27,131 nucleotides of DNA from an uncultured bacterium (lineage in GTDB: Bacteria > Cyanobacteriota > Vampirovibrionia > Gastranaerophilales > Gastranaerophilaceae), in assembly GCA_902489575.1 (NCBI GenBank), contig CABUAQ010000020.1, forward strand, positions 1 to 27,131, in the 5' to 3' direction. Positions 8,089 to 15,823 of this stretch are shown piece by piece; the first letter of the stretch is position 1, and each line of letters opens with the position of its first letter. A model generated the notes under the pieces. It saw only the letters and a program-made list of their open reading frames with translations. It did not search any database and was not told the DNA's origin. Position numbers and translations under genes: made by a program.

Positions 8089-9012
8089 ATGTCTAAATTA
8101 GATAGAATAGAAGAATTACAAAGACTTGTTAAAAACGATTCTACAAATTTCCAGGCAAGACGGCAATTAGCTGTCTTGCTTATGGATTGCGGATTTAATG
8201 AAGAAGCTCTTAGACATCTTTTATATCTGGCTAAAACATTTGGGCAAGATGATGGAATATTTTATAACCTTGGAATTGTTTATGAAAAAATGAAACAATA
8301 CACAAAAGCACGCGACGCCTATATAAAATCTTTGGAAATAGCCCCTGATGCACTTGATGCCATTTATAATCTGGGACTTGTGTATACAGAATTAAAAGAA
8401 TACGCTTTTGCAATTGAGTGCTTCCAAAGGATTATAGAGGATGATCCGCAAGATTCCAACAGCTATTTTAATCTTGGATTAGTGTATTTTAAACAAAAAA
8501 AATACATTCAAGCAATGGATAATTTCCAAAAAACCATAGATTTAAATGACGAAGATTTATATGCACATTTTTATATTGGAAATATATTTAAAGAACTTGG
8601 AGATTTAGACTCGGCCAAAGAAAATTTCGAAAAAGTTATAGAACTATCTCCCAATTATAGTTGGGCATACTACAATCTTGCAGTAATTTACTATGAATCT
8701 AATGACTACAAAAGTGCGGCAGAAAACCTCAGAAAAACCGTAGAAATGAATCCGGCAGATGAAGAAGCCTATAAAATTCTTGTAAAAATACTCATAAAAC
8801 AAGATGACTACTATCGTGCATGTGAAGAAATACAAGCAGCCCTTGCCAACTGCCCTGAAACAGGTGATTTATATTACCTTGCAGCTTTGGTCTATAAAAA
8901 TATTGAAAACTATCCACAAAGTGAAATTTACTTTAACGAAGCCATTAAAAATTACCAGACGCTATCAATTCCAGTACAAAATGTAAAAGAAGAATTACGT
9001 AAAGTTAAGTAA
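8089..9012 (+). CDS. Tetratricopeptide (TPR) repeat protein
   Basis: 307 aa made almost entirely of ~34-residue TPR units, about eight of them, with the typical W/Y-N-L-G and A-x-F/Y-x-A-I-x-L-x-P positions (for example IFYNLGIVYEKMKQYTKARD and AIYNLGLVYTELKEYAFAIE). No signal peptide, no membrane segment and no enzymatic domain are visible, so it is likely a cytosolic scaffold or assembly factor. It begins three bases after the secreted-protein gene without a clear Shine-Dalgarno, suggesting coupled translation. The partner is unknown; cytosolic TPR proteins paired with exported ones sometimes help export or assembly, but that is only a guess here. Confidence 0.9.
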   Translation: MSKLDRIEELQRLVKNDSTNFQARRQLAVLLMDCGFNEEALRHLLYLAKTFGQDDGIFYNLGIVYEKMKQYTKARDAYIKSLEIAPDALDAIYNLGLVYTELKEYAFAIECFQRIIEDDPQDSNSYFNLGLVYFKQKKYIQAMDNFQKTIDLNDEDLYAHFYIGNIFKELGDLDSAKENFEKVIELSPNYSWAYYNLAVIYYESNDYKSAAENLRKTVEMNPADEEAYKILVKILIKQDDYYRACEEIQAALANCPETGDLYYLAALVYKNIENYPQSEIYFNEAIKNYQTLSIPVQNVKEELRKVK

Positions 9013-9033
9013 GTAATCTGTTTGTGCTAAAAT
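9005..9033 (+). promoter_or_regulatory. Promoter with extended -10 for proS
   Basis: TTAAGT (9005-9010), 17 bp, TAAAAT (9028-9033) preceded by TGC. The -35 box overlaps the stop codon of the TPR gene. The extended -10 TGCTAAAAT is identical to that at 7376-7384. Confidence 0.7.
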
Positions 9034-9071
9034 AATGACATCAAAATTATTTATATGAGGATTAAGTTATT

Positions 9072-10808
9072 ATGAAGATGTCAAAATTATTTGTACAAAC
9101 TCTAAGAGAATTTCCTTCAGATGCGGAAGTTATTTCACATAAAATGCTTGCAAGAGCCGGTTATATAAGGAAATTAACGTCAGGAGTATACAATTATCTT
9201 CCATTGATGTGGAGGGTATTAAAAAAAGTTGAAAATATCGTGAGAGACGAAATGGATAAAGCCGGAGCTCAAGAATTATTGATGCCATTTGTTCAGCCTA
9301 AAGAACTTTGGATTGAATCAGGCAGATGGGAAGCTTACGGGAAGGAACTTATGAGACTTAAAGACCGCCACAACCGTGAAATGTGTCTTGGTCCGACCCA
9401 CGAAGAAATAATTACAGCAGTTGCGCGTGATGTACTAAAATCATACAAACAACTTCCTACAAATCTTTACCAAATCCAGTCAAAATTCAGAGATGAAGTA
9501 AGACCTCGTTTTGGATTGTTGCGCGGAAGAGAATTTATAATGAAAGATGCGTATAGTTTTGGCACAAGCCAGGAAGAACTGGAAAAAGAATATCAAAATA
9601 TGGCTCAAGCATACAGAAATATCTTTAAAAGGTGCGGGTTGGAAACCAAAATGGTACAATCTGATTCGGGTGCTATAGGGGGAAGCATTTCTCACGAGTT
9701 TATGGTAATCACAGATACTGATTCCGGAGAAAACGATGTTTTCTATTGCGATGAGTGTGATTATGCAGCTAACTCAAACCACGCTGTTTCAAAACTTCCT
9801 GATGCTGCAATTGATGGCAGGGAATACTTTAAAAAATGCGAAGTAATTGATACTCCTAACACACACTCTATAGAAGAACTATCAGCATTTTTAAAAATAC
9901 CTTCATCCTTAATTTTAAAATCACTTGTATATATAATAGACAAAAAGCCTGTAATAGCACTTATAAGGGCAGATAAGACTGTTGAAGAGACAAAACTTCT
10001 AAATACTATTGGCGGAATGGAAATAAGAATTGCAACATCCGCTGAAATAGAAGAATTAATGAATAAAAAAGGATTTAACGCAATTCCAGGATTTATAGGA
10101 CCAAAAGGAATGGATGGTGTTACAATTGTTGCTGACAATACTGTAAAAGAAATGAAAAACTTTGTTGTCGGTATAAATAAAAACGATGTTCACCAAGTTG
10201 GGGCTAATCTTGAAGATTTGGAAGTCACTGAACTTAAATACGGTGATCTGAGACTTGTTGAAGCAGGAGAGTTTTGTCCTCAGTGCGGTAAACCGTTAAA
10301 GGTTACTAGAGGAATTGAAGTAGGTAACATATTTCAATTAGGAACTAAATATTCCAAACCAATGAACGCCGTATATTTAGATGCTGATGGAAAGGCTAAA
10401 CCATACATCATGGGCTGTTACGGAATAGGTATTTCAAGAACGGCGGCCGCTGCAGTTGAAGCTCATCACGACGACTGGGGAATAAAATGGCCACTGGCGA
10501 TTGCACCGTACCATGTTGTCATTGTTCCTGTCAGCACAAAAGACGAAACCCAAATGAGTGTTTCAATAAAATTGTATGAACAACTTTTGGCAAATGGAGT
10601 TGAAGCCGTTCTTGATGAGCGCGACGAAAGACCGGGAGTTAAATTCAAAGATGCAGATTTAATAGGCTTCCCTTACAGAATAACAGTTGGAAAAACTATT
10701 GCAGAAGGAAACGTAGAATTTGTAATAAGAGCTACTGGTGATAAAATTTCAATGAAACCGGAAGATGCAGCTGCAAAAGTTATTGAAGCTGTAAATAAAT
10801 TGAACTAA
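9072..10808 (+). CDS. proS: Prolyl-tRNA synthetase, bacterial type with editing insert
   Basis: Class II synthetase that charges tRNA-Pro. 578 aa, the expected size for the bacterial form. Motif 2 region FRDEVRPRFGLLRGREFIMK (139-158) and motif 3 region GCYGIGISRTAAA (448-460) are clear. Between them lies the ~175-residue INS domain that hydrolyses Ala-tRNA-Pro. Two CxxC pairs flank the insert, C226/C229 (YCDEC) and C402/C405 (FCPQCG), and probably bind zinc, as in many bacterial ProRS. The C-terminal anticodon-binding domain is complete. GAGG lies 11 bases before the ATG at 9072; a second Met two codons on is further from it. Confidence 0.97.
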   Translation: MKMSKLFVQTLREFPSDAEVISHKMLARAGYIRKLTSGVYNYLPLMWRVLKKVENIVRDEMDKAGAQELLMPFVQPKELWIESGRWEAYGKELMRLKDRHNREMCLGPTHEEIITAVARDVLKSYKQLPTNLYQIQSKFRDEVRPRFGLLRGREFIMKDAYSFGTSQEELEKEYQNMAQAYRNIFKRCGLETKMVQSDSGAIGGSISHEFMVITDTDSGENDVFYCDECDYAANSNHAVSKLPDAAIDGREYFKKCEVIDTPNTHSIEELSAFLKIPSSLILKSLVYIIDKKPVIALIRADKTVEETKLLNTIGGMEIRIATSAEIEELMNKKGFNAIPGFIGPKGMDGVTIVADNTVKEMKNFVVGINKNDVHQVGANLEDLEVTELKYGDLRLVEAGEFCPQCGKPLKVTRGIEVGNIFQLGTKYSKPMNAVYLDADGKAKPYIMGCYGIGISRTAAAAVEAHHDDWGIKWPLAIAPYHVVIVPVSTKDETQMSVSIKLYEQLLANGVEAVLDERDERPGVKFKDADLIGFPYRITVGKTIAEGNVEFVIRATGDKISMKPEDAAAKVIEAVNKLN

Positions 10809-10834
10809 ACAAAATCGAATAAAAAATCAGTACT

Positions 10835-10871
10835 AAAAGGTTCTTAGTATGATAAGAGCCTTTTTAATTTG
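10835..10871 (+). terminator. Bidirectional terminator between proS and gatD
   Basis: AAAAGGTTCTTA (10835-10846) pairs with TAAGAGCCTTTT (10853-10864), 12 bp with one T-G wobble, around a 6-nt loop and followed by T-rich sequence. On the minus strand the same stem is followed by a T-rich tail with a six-T run a little downstream, so it can end the convergent gatD transcript too. Confidence 0.85.
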
Positions 10872-11606
10872 TTAATAGGCTTTATTAATAACTGAATTAT
10901 GAGCCTCAGTTTCTAATTTATCATCGAGTTTTGATAGTTTTACTTTTTCACCGTAACGCTTTTCTAATGCCAATTCGATTAAATAATCTGCAAAATTCGG
11001 ATTTTTAGGCAACAAAGAACCATGAAGATAAGTTCCAAAAACATTTTTATAATATCCGCCCTCAAAACCGTCGCTGCCATTATTGCCGCTGCCTACAACA
11101 GTTGTACCCAAAGGCTTTGTCTCGCCCTGAAGATAAGTACATCCACTGTGGTTTTCAAATCCAACAAGGGTATCTGGTTCAAGAAAAGAAGTTTTTATTG
11201 TAACATTGCCAATAAATCTTTTTTCTCCGGCAACAGTATAAGCATCCAGTAAAGATATTCCGACGAGCTTATTTTTCTCATGAGGCTGGTAATAATGTCC
11301 AAAAAGCTGATATCCACCACAAATTCCTAAAAATACAGCTCCGTCATCTCTTTGTGAAATAAGTTCAGACTTATGTGAATACAATTCCGCGGCAACATCT
11401 TCTTGCTGCTTATCCTGCCCGCCGCCAATAAAATATAAATCGTGATTTTTGATAGAATCACCTATATTAATTGCTTCAAATTCAACATTTATTCCGCGCC
11501 ACTGACAACGCTTGATAAGGGTAACAACATTCCCAATATCTCCATACAGATTTAAAAGTTTTGGATACAAATGTGCAATTGAAATTGTTAAATTCTTCTC
11601 TTCCAT
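10872..11606 (-). CDS. gatD: Lipid II isoglutaminyl synthase glutaminase subunit GatD
   Basis: Class I glutamine amidotransferase that supplies ammonia to MurT for amidation of the D-Glu of peptidoglycan stem peptides. 244 aa, close to S. aureus GatD. Features seen: LNLYGDIGN (18-26), FIGGGQDKQQ (59-68), the nucleophile elbow GICGGYQ (94-100, Cys96), ENHSGCTYL (151-159) and the catalytic His in GTYLHGSLLPKN (191-202, His195). These patterns match GatD more closely than CobB/CobQ. Its obligate partner murT is not next to it: downstream lies convergent proS and upstream a histidine kinase, 29 bases away. It may be read from the RR-HK transcript or from its own promoter (TATAAT right upstream). 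The ATG has no clear Shine-Dalgarno. Confidence 0.88.
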   Translation of the reverse strand: MEEKNLTISIAHLYPKLLNLYGDIGNVVTLIKRCQWRGINVEFEAINIGDSIKNHDLYFIGGGQDKQQEDVAAELYSHKSELISQRDDGAVFLGICGGYQLFGHYYQPHEKNKLVGISLLDAYTVAGEKRFIGNVTIKTSFLEPDTLVGFENHSGCTYLQGETKPLGTTVVGSGNNGSDGFEGGYYKNVFGTYLHGSLLPKNPNFADYLIELALEKRYGEKVKLSKLDDKLETEAHNSVINKAY

Positions 11607-11618
11607 ACTCAGATTATA
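11606..11618 (-). promoter_or_regulatory. Possible -10 element placing transcription start at the gatD ATG
   Basis: On the minus strand TATAAT is followed by CTGAGT and then the ATG of gatD. If used, the transcript would begin at or next to the start codon (leaderless). There is no convincing -35 box, so this is a weak call. Confidence 0.3.
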
Positions 11619-11635
11619 TCATAAAGAACATAAAT

Positions 11636-13378
11636 TTATCCTGCGATAAGAGCTTTTCTTGACTTTGATTTAGTAATAGTGTCAGCCGCAGCCACGGGAA
11701 TAATAAATCCGAAAGTACAGGTCTGATCCTTTTTTGAACTTTCAGCAATAATTTTGCCATTGTGAGCCTCTACAATTTTCTTAGACAAATATAACCCTAA
11801 ACCTACTCCAACCTTATTAAATTTCTCAGAATGAGTAATATATTTGCTAAAAAGCCTTGACATAACATCAGGCTCGATATAAGAACTGGAGTTCTTAACT
11901 GACAATTGTACAAATCCATTTACATTATCAACAACAACATAAATAACCGATGAGGAAAACGCATAATTAATGGCATTTGATAACAAATTTATTACTACAC
12001 GTTTCAATTCAATTTTATCAGCATTGATAGTTAAGTTTTTAATAGGAGAAGAAAATTTTATTGTTACAGAATTTTCACTGGTAAGATTTGAAACCTCAAA
12101 AATACATTCTTGCACCAGCATAACAAAGTCAAAAGTTTTATAATTCAAAACAACTTCACCACTTTCAAACTTACAAGTAGATAGGAGAGTATAGACCATT
12201 TCATACATATAATTACAAGAATCCAGCGTCAATTTTAATATTTCTTTTTGTTCCTCGTTAAATTCTCCAAGCTGACCGCTTAATAACAATTCTAATGCTC
12301 TGACTTGTGCAATTGCAGGAGTTTTTAAATCATGACTTAAAGTTGCAATATAAGTTTCCCTCTGTTCTTGAATTTGCTTTTCAGCATCAATATTTCTTGC
12401 AAAAGTAGCAACTGCGTAGTAATTCCCGTCAGTCCCTTTTATAGGTAATTTTTTTATACTATACCAATATTTTTCACCATTTCTGGCAGGAACATGTATT
12501 TCTGTACTCAAAATTTTCCCGGTTTTTAGCAATTCTAAATTCTCATTTATAATATAATTTTTCATTTTATCAATATCGAATTTAACTTTTTCGCCTAAAT
12601 TTGTTACATCAACACCGCTTAAAAACAATTCTCTTGCACGAGCATTACCCATAATAAAGTTACCCTCCTGATCCAACACATACGCTAAAAGAGGGGTATT
12701 ATCAAGCAATGTATAAAGTTTTGCATTAGAATATTCTAAAGATTGCCTTAAATACACAGTTTCAGTGATATCCCTGCTTAAGGTCAATATTCCTATAACT
12801 TCATTATCTTTAATGATAGGTGAAGAAGTTGATTCATAGATATATTCAACATTATTTTTATAAAACTTTTGTATATATGTTTTTGAAACTTTATCTTTAA
12901 CAAGTTCTGCCAAACATCTGTCTGAAGCTTCTGCATTTGAACTATTAAAAACTTCAAATTGAGTTTTCCCAATCACTTCGCAATCCGATTTAAAACCAAA
13001 AAAATCAAGAAATTTCATTGAACACATTGCATAACGGAGTTTAGCATCTTTAAAAGTAATCATATCAGGAGTGCTTTTAAAAATATTATTAAGCATTGTA
13101 TCTATTTGACATTTACATTCAGTGCAACATCTACAATACATATAACGCATAAATTCATCATTAATAACATTTATCCGTCTATAAAATAAAAAATAAATAA
13201 ACAACTGAACAATAATAAAAAGACAGACTGCATTTACAATAGCAACTGACAGGTTCAAATGTACAAAGTATTCTAAAAAAAGTAATATTAAACAAGCAGT
13301 AATAAGAGTAAAAAATACTACATTTATAAGAATTATTTTAGCATTAAAATTTGGAATTTTAGATTTAAAATAAGTCAT
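11636..13378 (-). CDS. Membrane sensor histidine kinase with two PAS domains and a Cys cluster
   Basis: 580 aa. Two membrane helices (about 15-36 and 44-66) leave almost nothing outside the cell, so sensing is likely in the membrane or cytosol. Right after helix 2 comes CRCCTECKC (82-90), five Cys in nine residues. PAS 1 spans about 95-205 (ends ILTLSRDIT) and PAS 2 about 220-335 (ends ATFARNID). The HisKA domain has SHDLKTP with phospho-His349; the HATPase has the N box (KRVVINLLSNAINYA, 459-473) and a G box (GVGLGLYLSKK, 524-534). The D box is unusual: the DxGxG motif reads KNSSSYI (495-501). The start overlaps the response regulator gene by 14 bases, with CAGGAG seven bases ahead of the ATG. 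Ligand unknown. Confidence 0.93.
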   Translation of the reverse strand: MTYFKSKIPNFNAKIILINVVFFTLITACLILLFLEYFVHLNLSVAIVNAVCLFIIVQLFIYFLFYRRINVINDEFMRYMYCRCCTECKCQIDTMLNNIFKSTPDMITFKDAKLRYAMCSMKFLDFFGFKSDCEVIGKTQFEVFNSSNAEASDRCLAELVKDKVSKTYIQKFYKNNVEYIYESTSSPIIKDNEVIGILTLSRDITETVYLRQSLEYSNAKLYTLLDNTPLLAYVLDQEGNFIMGNARARELFLSGVDVTNLGEKVKFDIDKMKNYIINENLELLKTGKILSTEIHVPARNGEKYWYSIKKLPIKGTDGNYYAVATFARNIDAEKQIQEQRETYIATLSHDLKTPAIAQVRALELLLSGQLGEFNEEQKEILKLTLDSCNYMYEMVYTLLSTCKFESGEVVLNYKTFDFVMLVQECIFEVSNLTSENSVTIKFSSPIKNLTINADKIELKRVVINLLSNAINYAFSSSVIYVVVDNVNGFVQLSVKNSSSYIEPDVMSRLFSKYITHSEKFNKVGVGLGLYLSKKIVEAHNGKIIAESSKKDQTCTFGFIIPVAAADTITKSKSRKALIAG

Positions 13379-14021
13379 ATTTCAACTCCTGTTTAAAAAG
13401 ACCAAGATTTACAGTTTTTTTTAAAATAGAATATAAATATGGATATAGACTATACATAGGAGTGTTAACACTCCAGGAACTAATATCTTCCGGCAGTTCA
13501 TCGTGCACAAGAGCCAAAAATCTGGACTCTTCTAGAGTAAGCTTGCTGGTAAAGAAGGAATAATCTTTATCAGACATTGATTTAATAAATTTTGAGAATG
13601 CATTTTGGATACGTTTGTCAATCTCACAAAACCCCTTCATTATCCGGGTAATAGTACTGTTTAACAATTCCTGACTAAAATCTCTTACAAAATATGCATC
13701 AGCTTGAGCAAGCAGAGTATTCATCAGCTGTCTATCATCATTATCAGTAGTAAGCATAAGTATTTTAACGGCAGGATTAATTTGCTTAAGAATATTTGAA
13801 GCTTCTATACCGCTCATATAAGGGAGAATAGCGTCCATAATAACTAAATCCACTTTATTACCATCACTCTTAATATAATTTATACAATCTTCGGCATTAT
13901 CAAAATCAGCACAAACGTTAATATATGAAGTGAAATTTAACATCTTTTTTAATGTAATCCTTGTAAGAATATTGTCTTCAACTATGACAATATTAACCTC
14001 TTTTTCATTAATATTCTTCAT
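13365..14021 (-). CDS. Response regulator with degenerate C-terminal domain
   Basis: 218 aa from the ATG at 14021, which has AAAGG eight bases upstream; a GTG start 13 codons earlier is less likely. The receiver domain (1-~125) has the acidic pair E15-D16, the phosphoacceptor D63 in VIMDAILPYMSG and T91/T92. The conserved Lys near the end is Arg (AYFVRDFSQ, R113), a change that often weakens or alters phosphorylation-driven switching. The rest (~135-218) faintly resembles a LuxR/NarL-type HTH (LTLEESRFLALV and YSILKKTVNLGLF), but the DNA-recognition part is not clear, so DNA binding is uncertain. It precedes and overlaps its histidine kinase, its presumed partner. Confidence 0.88.
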   Translation of the reverse strand: MKNINEKEVNIVIVEDNILTRITLKKMLNFTSYINVCADFDNAEDCINYIKSDGNKVDLVIMDAILPYMSGIEASNILKQINPAVKILMLTTDNDDRQLMNTLLAQADAYFVRDFSQELLNSTITRIMKGFCEIDKRIQNAFSKFIKSMSDKDYSFFTSKLTLEESRFLALVHDELPEDISSWSVNTPMYSLYPYLYSILKKTVNLGLFKQELKYDLF

Positions 14022-14079
14022 AGAACCAGCCTTTCCTTTGCTAATGTTTATATTAAACACTAATACAACAAATAATTAA

Positions 14080-14097
14080 ATTGCCGAGGCTGGCAAT
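14080..14097. promoter_or_regulatory. Short perfect dyad upstream of the response regulator gene
   Basis: ATTGCC (14080-14085) and GGCAAT (14092-14097) are inverted copies with a 6-bp centre. They lie ~60 bp upstream of the response regulator start, where an operator could sit. No T tract follows, so it is not a terminator. No strong promoter boxes were found for the gene. Confidence 0.3.
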
Positions 14098-14098
14098 A

Positions 14099-14142
14099 TA
14101 CAAAATAAATCGGTCAGTTGTAATTTTACTTCTGACCGGTTT
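14099..14142 (-). terminator. Terminator of the small CxC membrane protein gene
   Basis: AAATCGGTCAG (14107-14117) pairs with CTGACCGGTTT (14132-14142), 11 bp with one wobble and a 14-nt loop. The tail is T-rich only on the minus strand (ATTTATTTTG), so it ends the gene at 14175-14564. Confidence 0.7.
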
Positions 14143-14174
14143 ATAAATATAACTTAGCAGTTTAGTGGATTTTA

Positions 14175-14564
14175 TTAATCAGTTTTCCGAGGGGTTGGAT
14201 CTTTTTTACTGTAAGAGGGAACAGGTTTACCCTCTCTTAAATGTCTTCCATGGTGTTTATTTATTCGATAGTCGCCCCTATATTCTCTATGCCCCTCAAA
14301 ACGCGGGCCATCATGATATCCTTTAATTTCTCCTCGATGATAAGCTTTCGGGTGCATCATCGGAGGTGGCGGCAATTGACGCTCAATTCTTGGAAAAGGC
14401 CCCATCATCCCTCCCGGACAAGGGCATTTCGGACGCAGAATATTTACACTTAAAAGTATTGCAAAGGTAGCACCAACAAAAACCGCACCTGATATAAACA
14501 CAAATTCCTTTAACTTATTTATAACTTTTTCTTTGCAATCACAAGTTTTAATGTCTTCTGTCAT
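14175..14564 (-). CDS. Small one-TM protein with CxC motifs and a His/Pro/Arg-rich tail
   Basis: 129 aa, no family recognised. One hydrophobic helix spans about 20-42. A CxC pair (CDC, C8/C10) lies before it and another (CPC, C47/C49) right after it, so the pairs sit on opposite faces of the membrane. The C-terminal part is Pro-rich near 64-68 (LPPPPMM) and then strongly basic, with seven His and many Arg and Tyr (for example EGHREYRGDY and KHHGRHLREG). It looks disordered and could bind metal or an acidic polymer. AGGAGGT six bases ahead of the ATG is an almost perfect ribosome site, so it is likely well expressed. It has its own promoter and terminator. Confidence 0.85.
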   Translation of the reverse strand: MTEDIKTCDCKEKVINKLKEFVFISGAVFVGATFAILLSVNILRPKCPCPGGMMGPFPRIERQLPPPPMMHPKAYHRGEIKGYHDGPRFEGHREYRGDYRINKHHGRHLREGKPVPSYSKKDPTPRKTD

Positions 14565-14594
14565 AATCGAACCTCCTATTAATTATTCACATTT

Positions 14595-14624
14595 ATTAAA
14601 CGAATAAAAATATAAAAAGTTCAA
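14595..14624 (-). promoter_or_regulatory. Promoter of the small CxC membrane protein gene
   Basis: On the minus strand TTGAAC (plus 14619-14624) and TTTAAT (14595-14600) are separated by 18 bp. Start would be near 14588, about 25 bases before the ATG. Confidence 0.5.
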
Positions 14625-14638
14625 ATACAAGAAACAAT

Positions 14639-15685
14639 CTATATATGCTCAACCTGGCAAGCGAAATCAGGGTTTTTGTCCATTTTAGAAATTATTTCAT
14701 CAAAAGTCAAAAGTCCTGCAGTTGCACCAAACTCAGAAACAACCCCGGCAGCATTAATAGATGCTGCAACCAGAGATTTTTCTATATTTCTATCAAATTT
14801 ACCCAATGCAGCGCAGAAAGTAGAAGCAAATGCGTCACCTGAACCCAAAGTAGAAGTAACAGGGCCATCAAAACAAGGACAATAATAGTATTTACAGCCA
14901 TCGAACGCATAAGCTCCGGCACCACCGTCTGTAATCACAATAATTTGTTCTGAAACCTTTAACTTATTAAACATAGCTTTTAAATCCGTATGAATCAATT
15001 GGTTAGAAAATTTTTCATCTTTAGTATCAGAACGGAGCTTAATACCTGTTGCCAGAGATGCTTCTTCCTTGTTCAACACCACAATTTGAGCTGATTCCAA
15101 AATTCCCTTTAAATAATTAAACCCCTTTTTGATACCTGTCGAACCAGCATTAAAGCAAACAAATACACCATTTTCTTTTGCAAAGCTGACAATATCATCT
15201 AAAACTCTGTTACTATCACCATTTAAAGGGGCAATATATAAAAACTTGGCCTTTTTTATAGCATCAAAATCTATCTCCGATTTTTTAATATGAGCATTAG
15301 CACCTCTATGTGCAAGAACTGTTCTATCTCCCTCAAAACTGGTCAAGATAATAGAAAAACCGGTAGAATCATTTTTATCCTGTATAACATATGAAAGGTC
15401 AATATTTTTACCTTTAAAAAATTGAAAGATACCTTTTGAATAAATATCATCACCGACTTTACAAATTACACCGGTTGAAAAACCCAAATTAGCAAAATTA
15501 GTCGCAGTATTAACTCCGCCACCGCCAACTTGCGATGCAAAATCAGAAATTTCGATTTTAGAGCCGTACGGGTAACTCATAAATTCAGATTTACTGTCTT
15601 TCTTGCGCACCGAAACTATATTTGCATCATCGCATTCAACAAATACATCCATTGTTGCACTGCCGATTGTTATAATATCACTCAT
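14639..15685 (-). CDS. PfkB family carbohydrate/nucleoside kinase
   Basis: 348-aa ribokinase-like sugar kinase; ATP-dependent phosphorylation of a sugar or nucleoside in the cytosol. It opens with ITIGSATMDVFVE (5-17), has the substrate loop QVGGGGVNTATNFANLG (52-68), NKEEAS (205-210) and the second PfkB signature STLGSGDAFASTF (278-290) with the catalytic base D284. The usual DTTGAGD is STLGSGD here. Nothing decides the substrate: ribokinase, adenosine kinase and fructokinase subgroups are all possible, and the neighbours give no pathway. AGGGGGA lies seven bases before the ATG. The upstream region has an extended -10. Confidence 0.92.
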   Translation of the reverse strand: MSDIITIGSATMDVFVECDDANIVSVRKKDSKSEFMSYPYGSKIEISDFASQVGGGGVNTATNFANLGFSTGVICKVGDDIYSKGIFQFFKGKNIDLSYVIQDKNDSTGFSIILTSFEGDRTVLAHRGANAHIKKSEIDFDAIKKAKFLYIAPLNGDSNRVLDDIVSFAKENGVFVCFNAGSTGIKKGFNYLKGILESAQIVVLNKEEASLATGIKLRSDTKDEKFSNQLIHTDLKAMFNKLKVSEQIIVITDGGAGAYAFDGCKYYYCPCFDGPVTSTLGSGDAFASTFCAALGKFDRNIEKSLVAASINAAGVVSEFGATAGLLTFDEIISKMDKNPDFACQVEHI

Positions 15686-15721
15686 TTTCGAATCCCCCTC
15701 ATGCCATTTCCCAGTAATTTA

Positions 15722-15730
15722 ATATTAGCA
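15722..15730 (-). promoter_or_regulatory. Extended -10 of the PfkB kinase gene
   Basis: The minus strand reads TGCTAATAT, close to the TGCTAAAAT boxes found twice elsewhere here. No good -35 box is visible. Confidence 0.35.
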
Positions 15731-15756
15731 TAAAAAGTGTAAAAAATTATTAAAAT

Positions 15757-15786
15757 TTGGCAAAAAATATTTTTCACAAATATTAT
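15757..15786 (+). promoter_or_regulatory. Promoter of the 814-aa protein gene
   Basis: TTGGCA (15757-15762) and TATTAT (15781-15786) are 18 bp apart. Transcription would start near 15793, ~30 bases before the ATG, and AGGA lies seven bases ahead of the ATG. Confidence 0.55.
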
Positions 15787-15823
15787 AAAAATTACGAATA
15801 AGTAGTCAAACCAGGAAAAATCA

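Noticed and set aside
9480..10138. Minus-strand open frames inside proS
   Set aside because: Shadow frames; hydrophobic by reverse-complement effect, not conserved-looking.
14022..14060. GTG start giving a longer response regulator
   Set aside because: The ATG at 14021 has AAAGG eight bases upstream and fits the receiver domain start.
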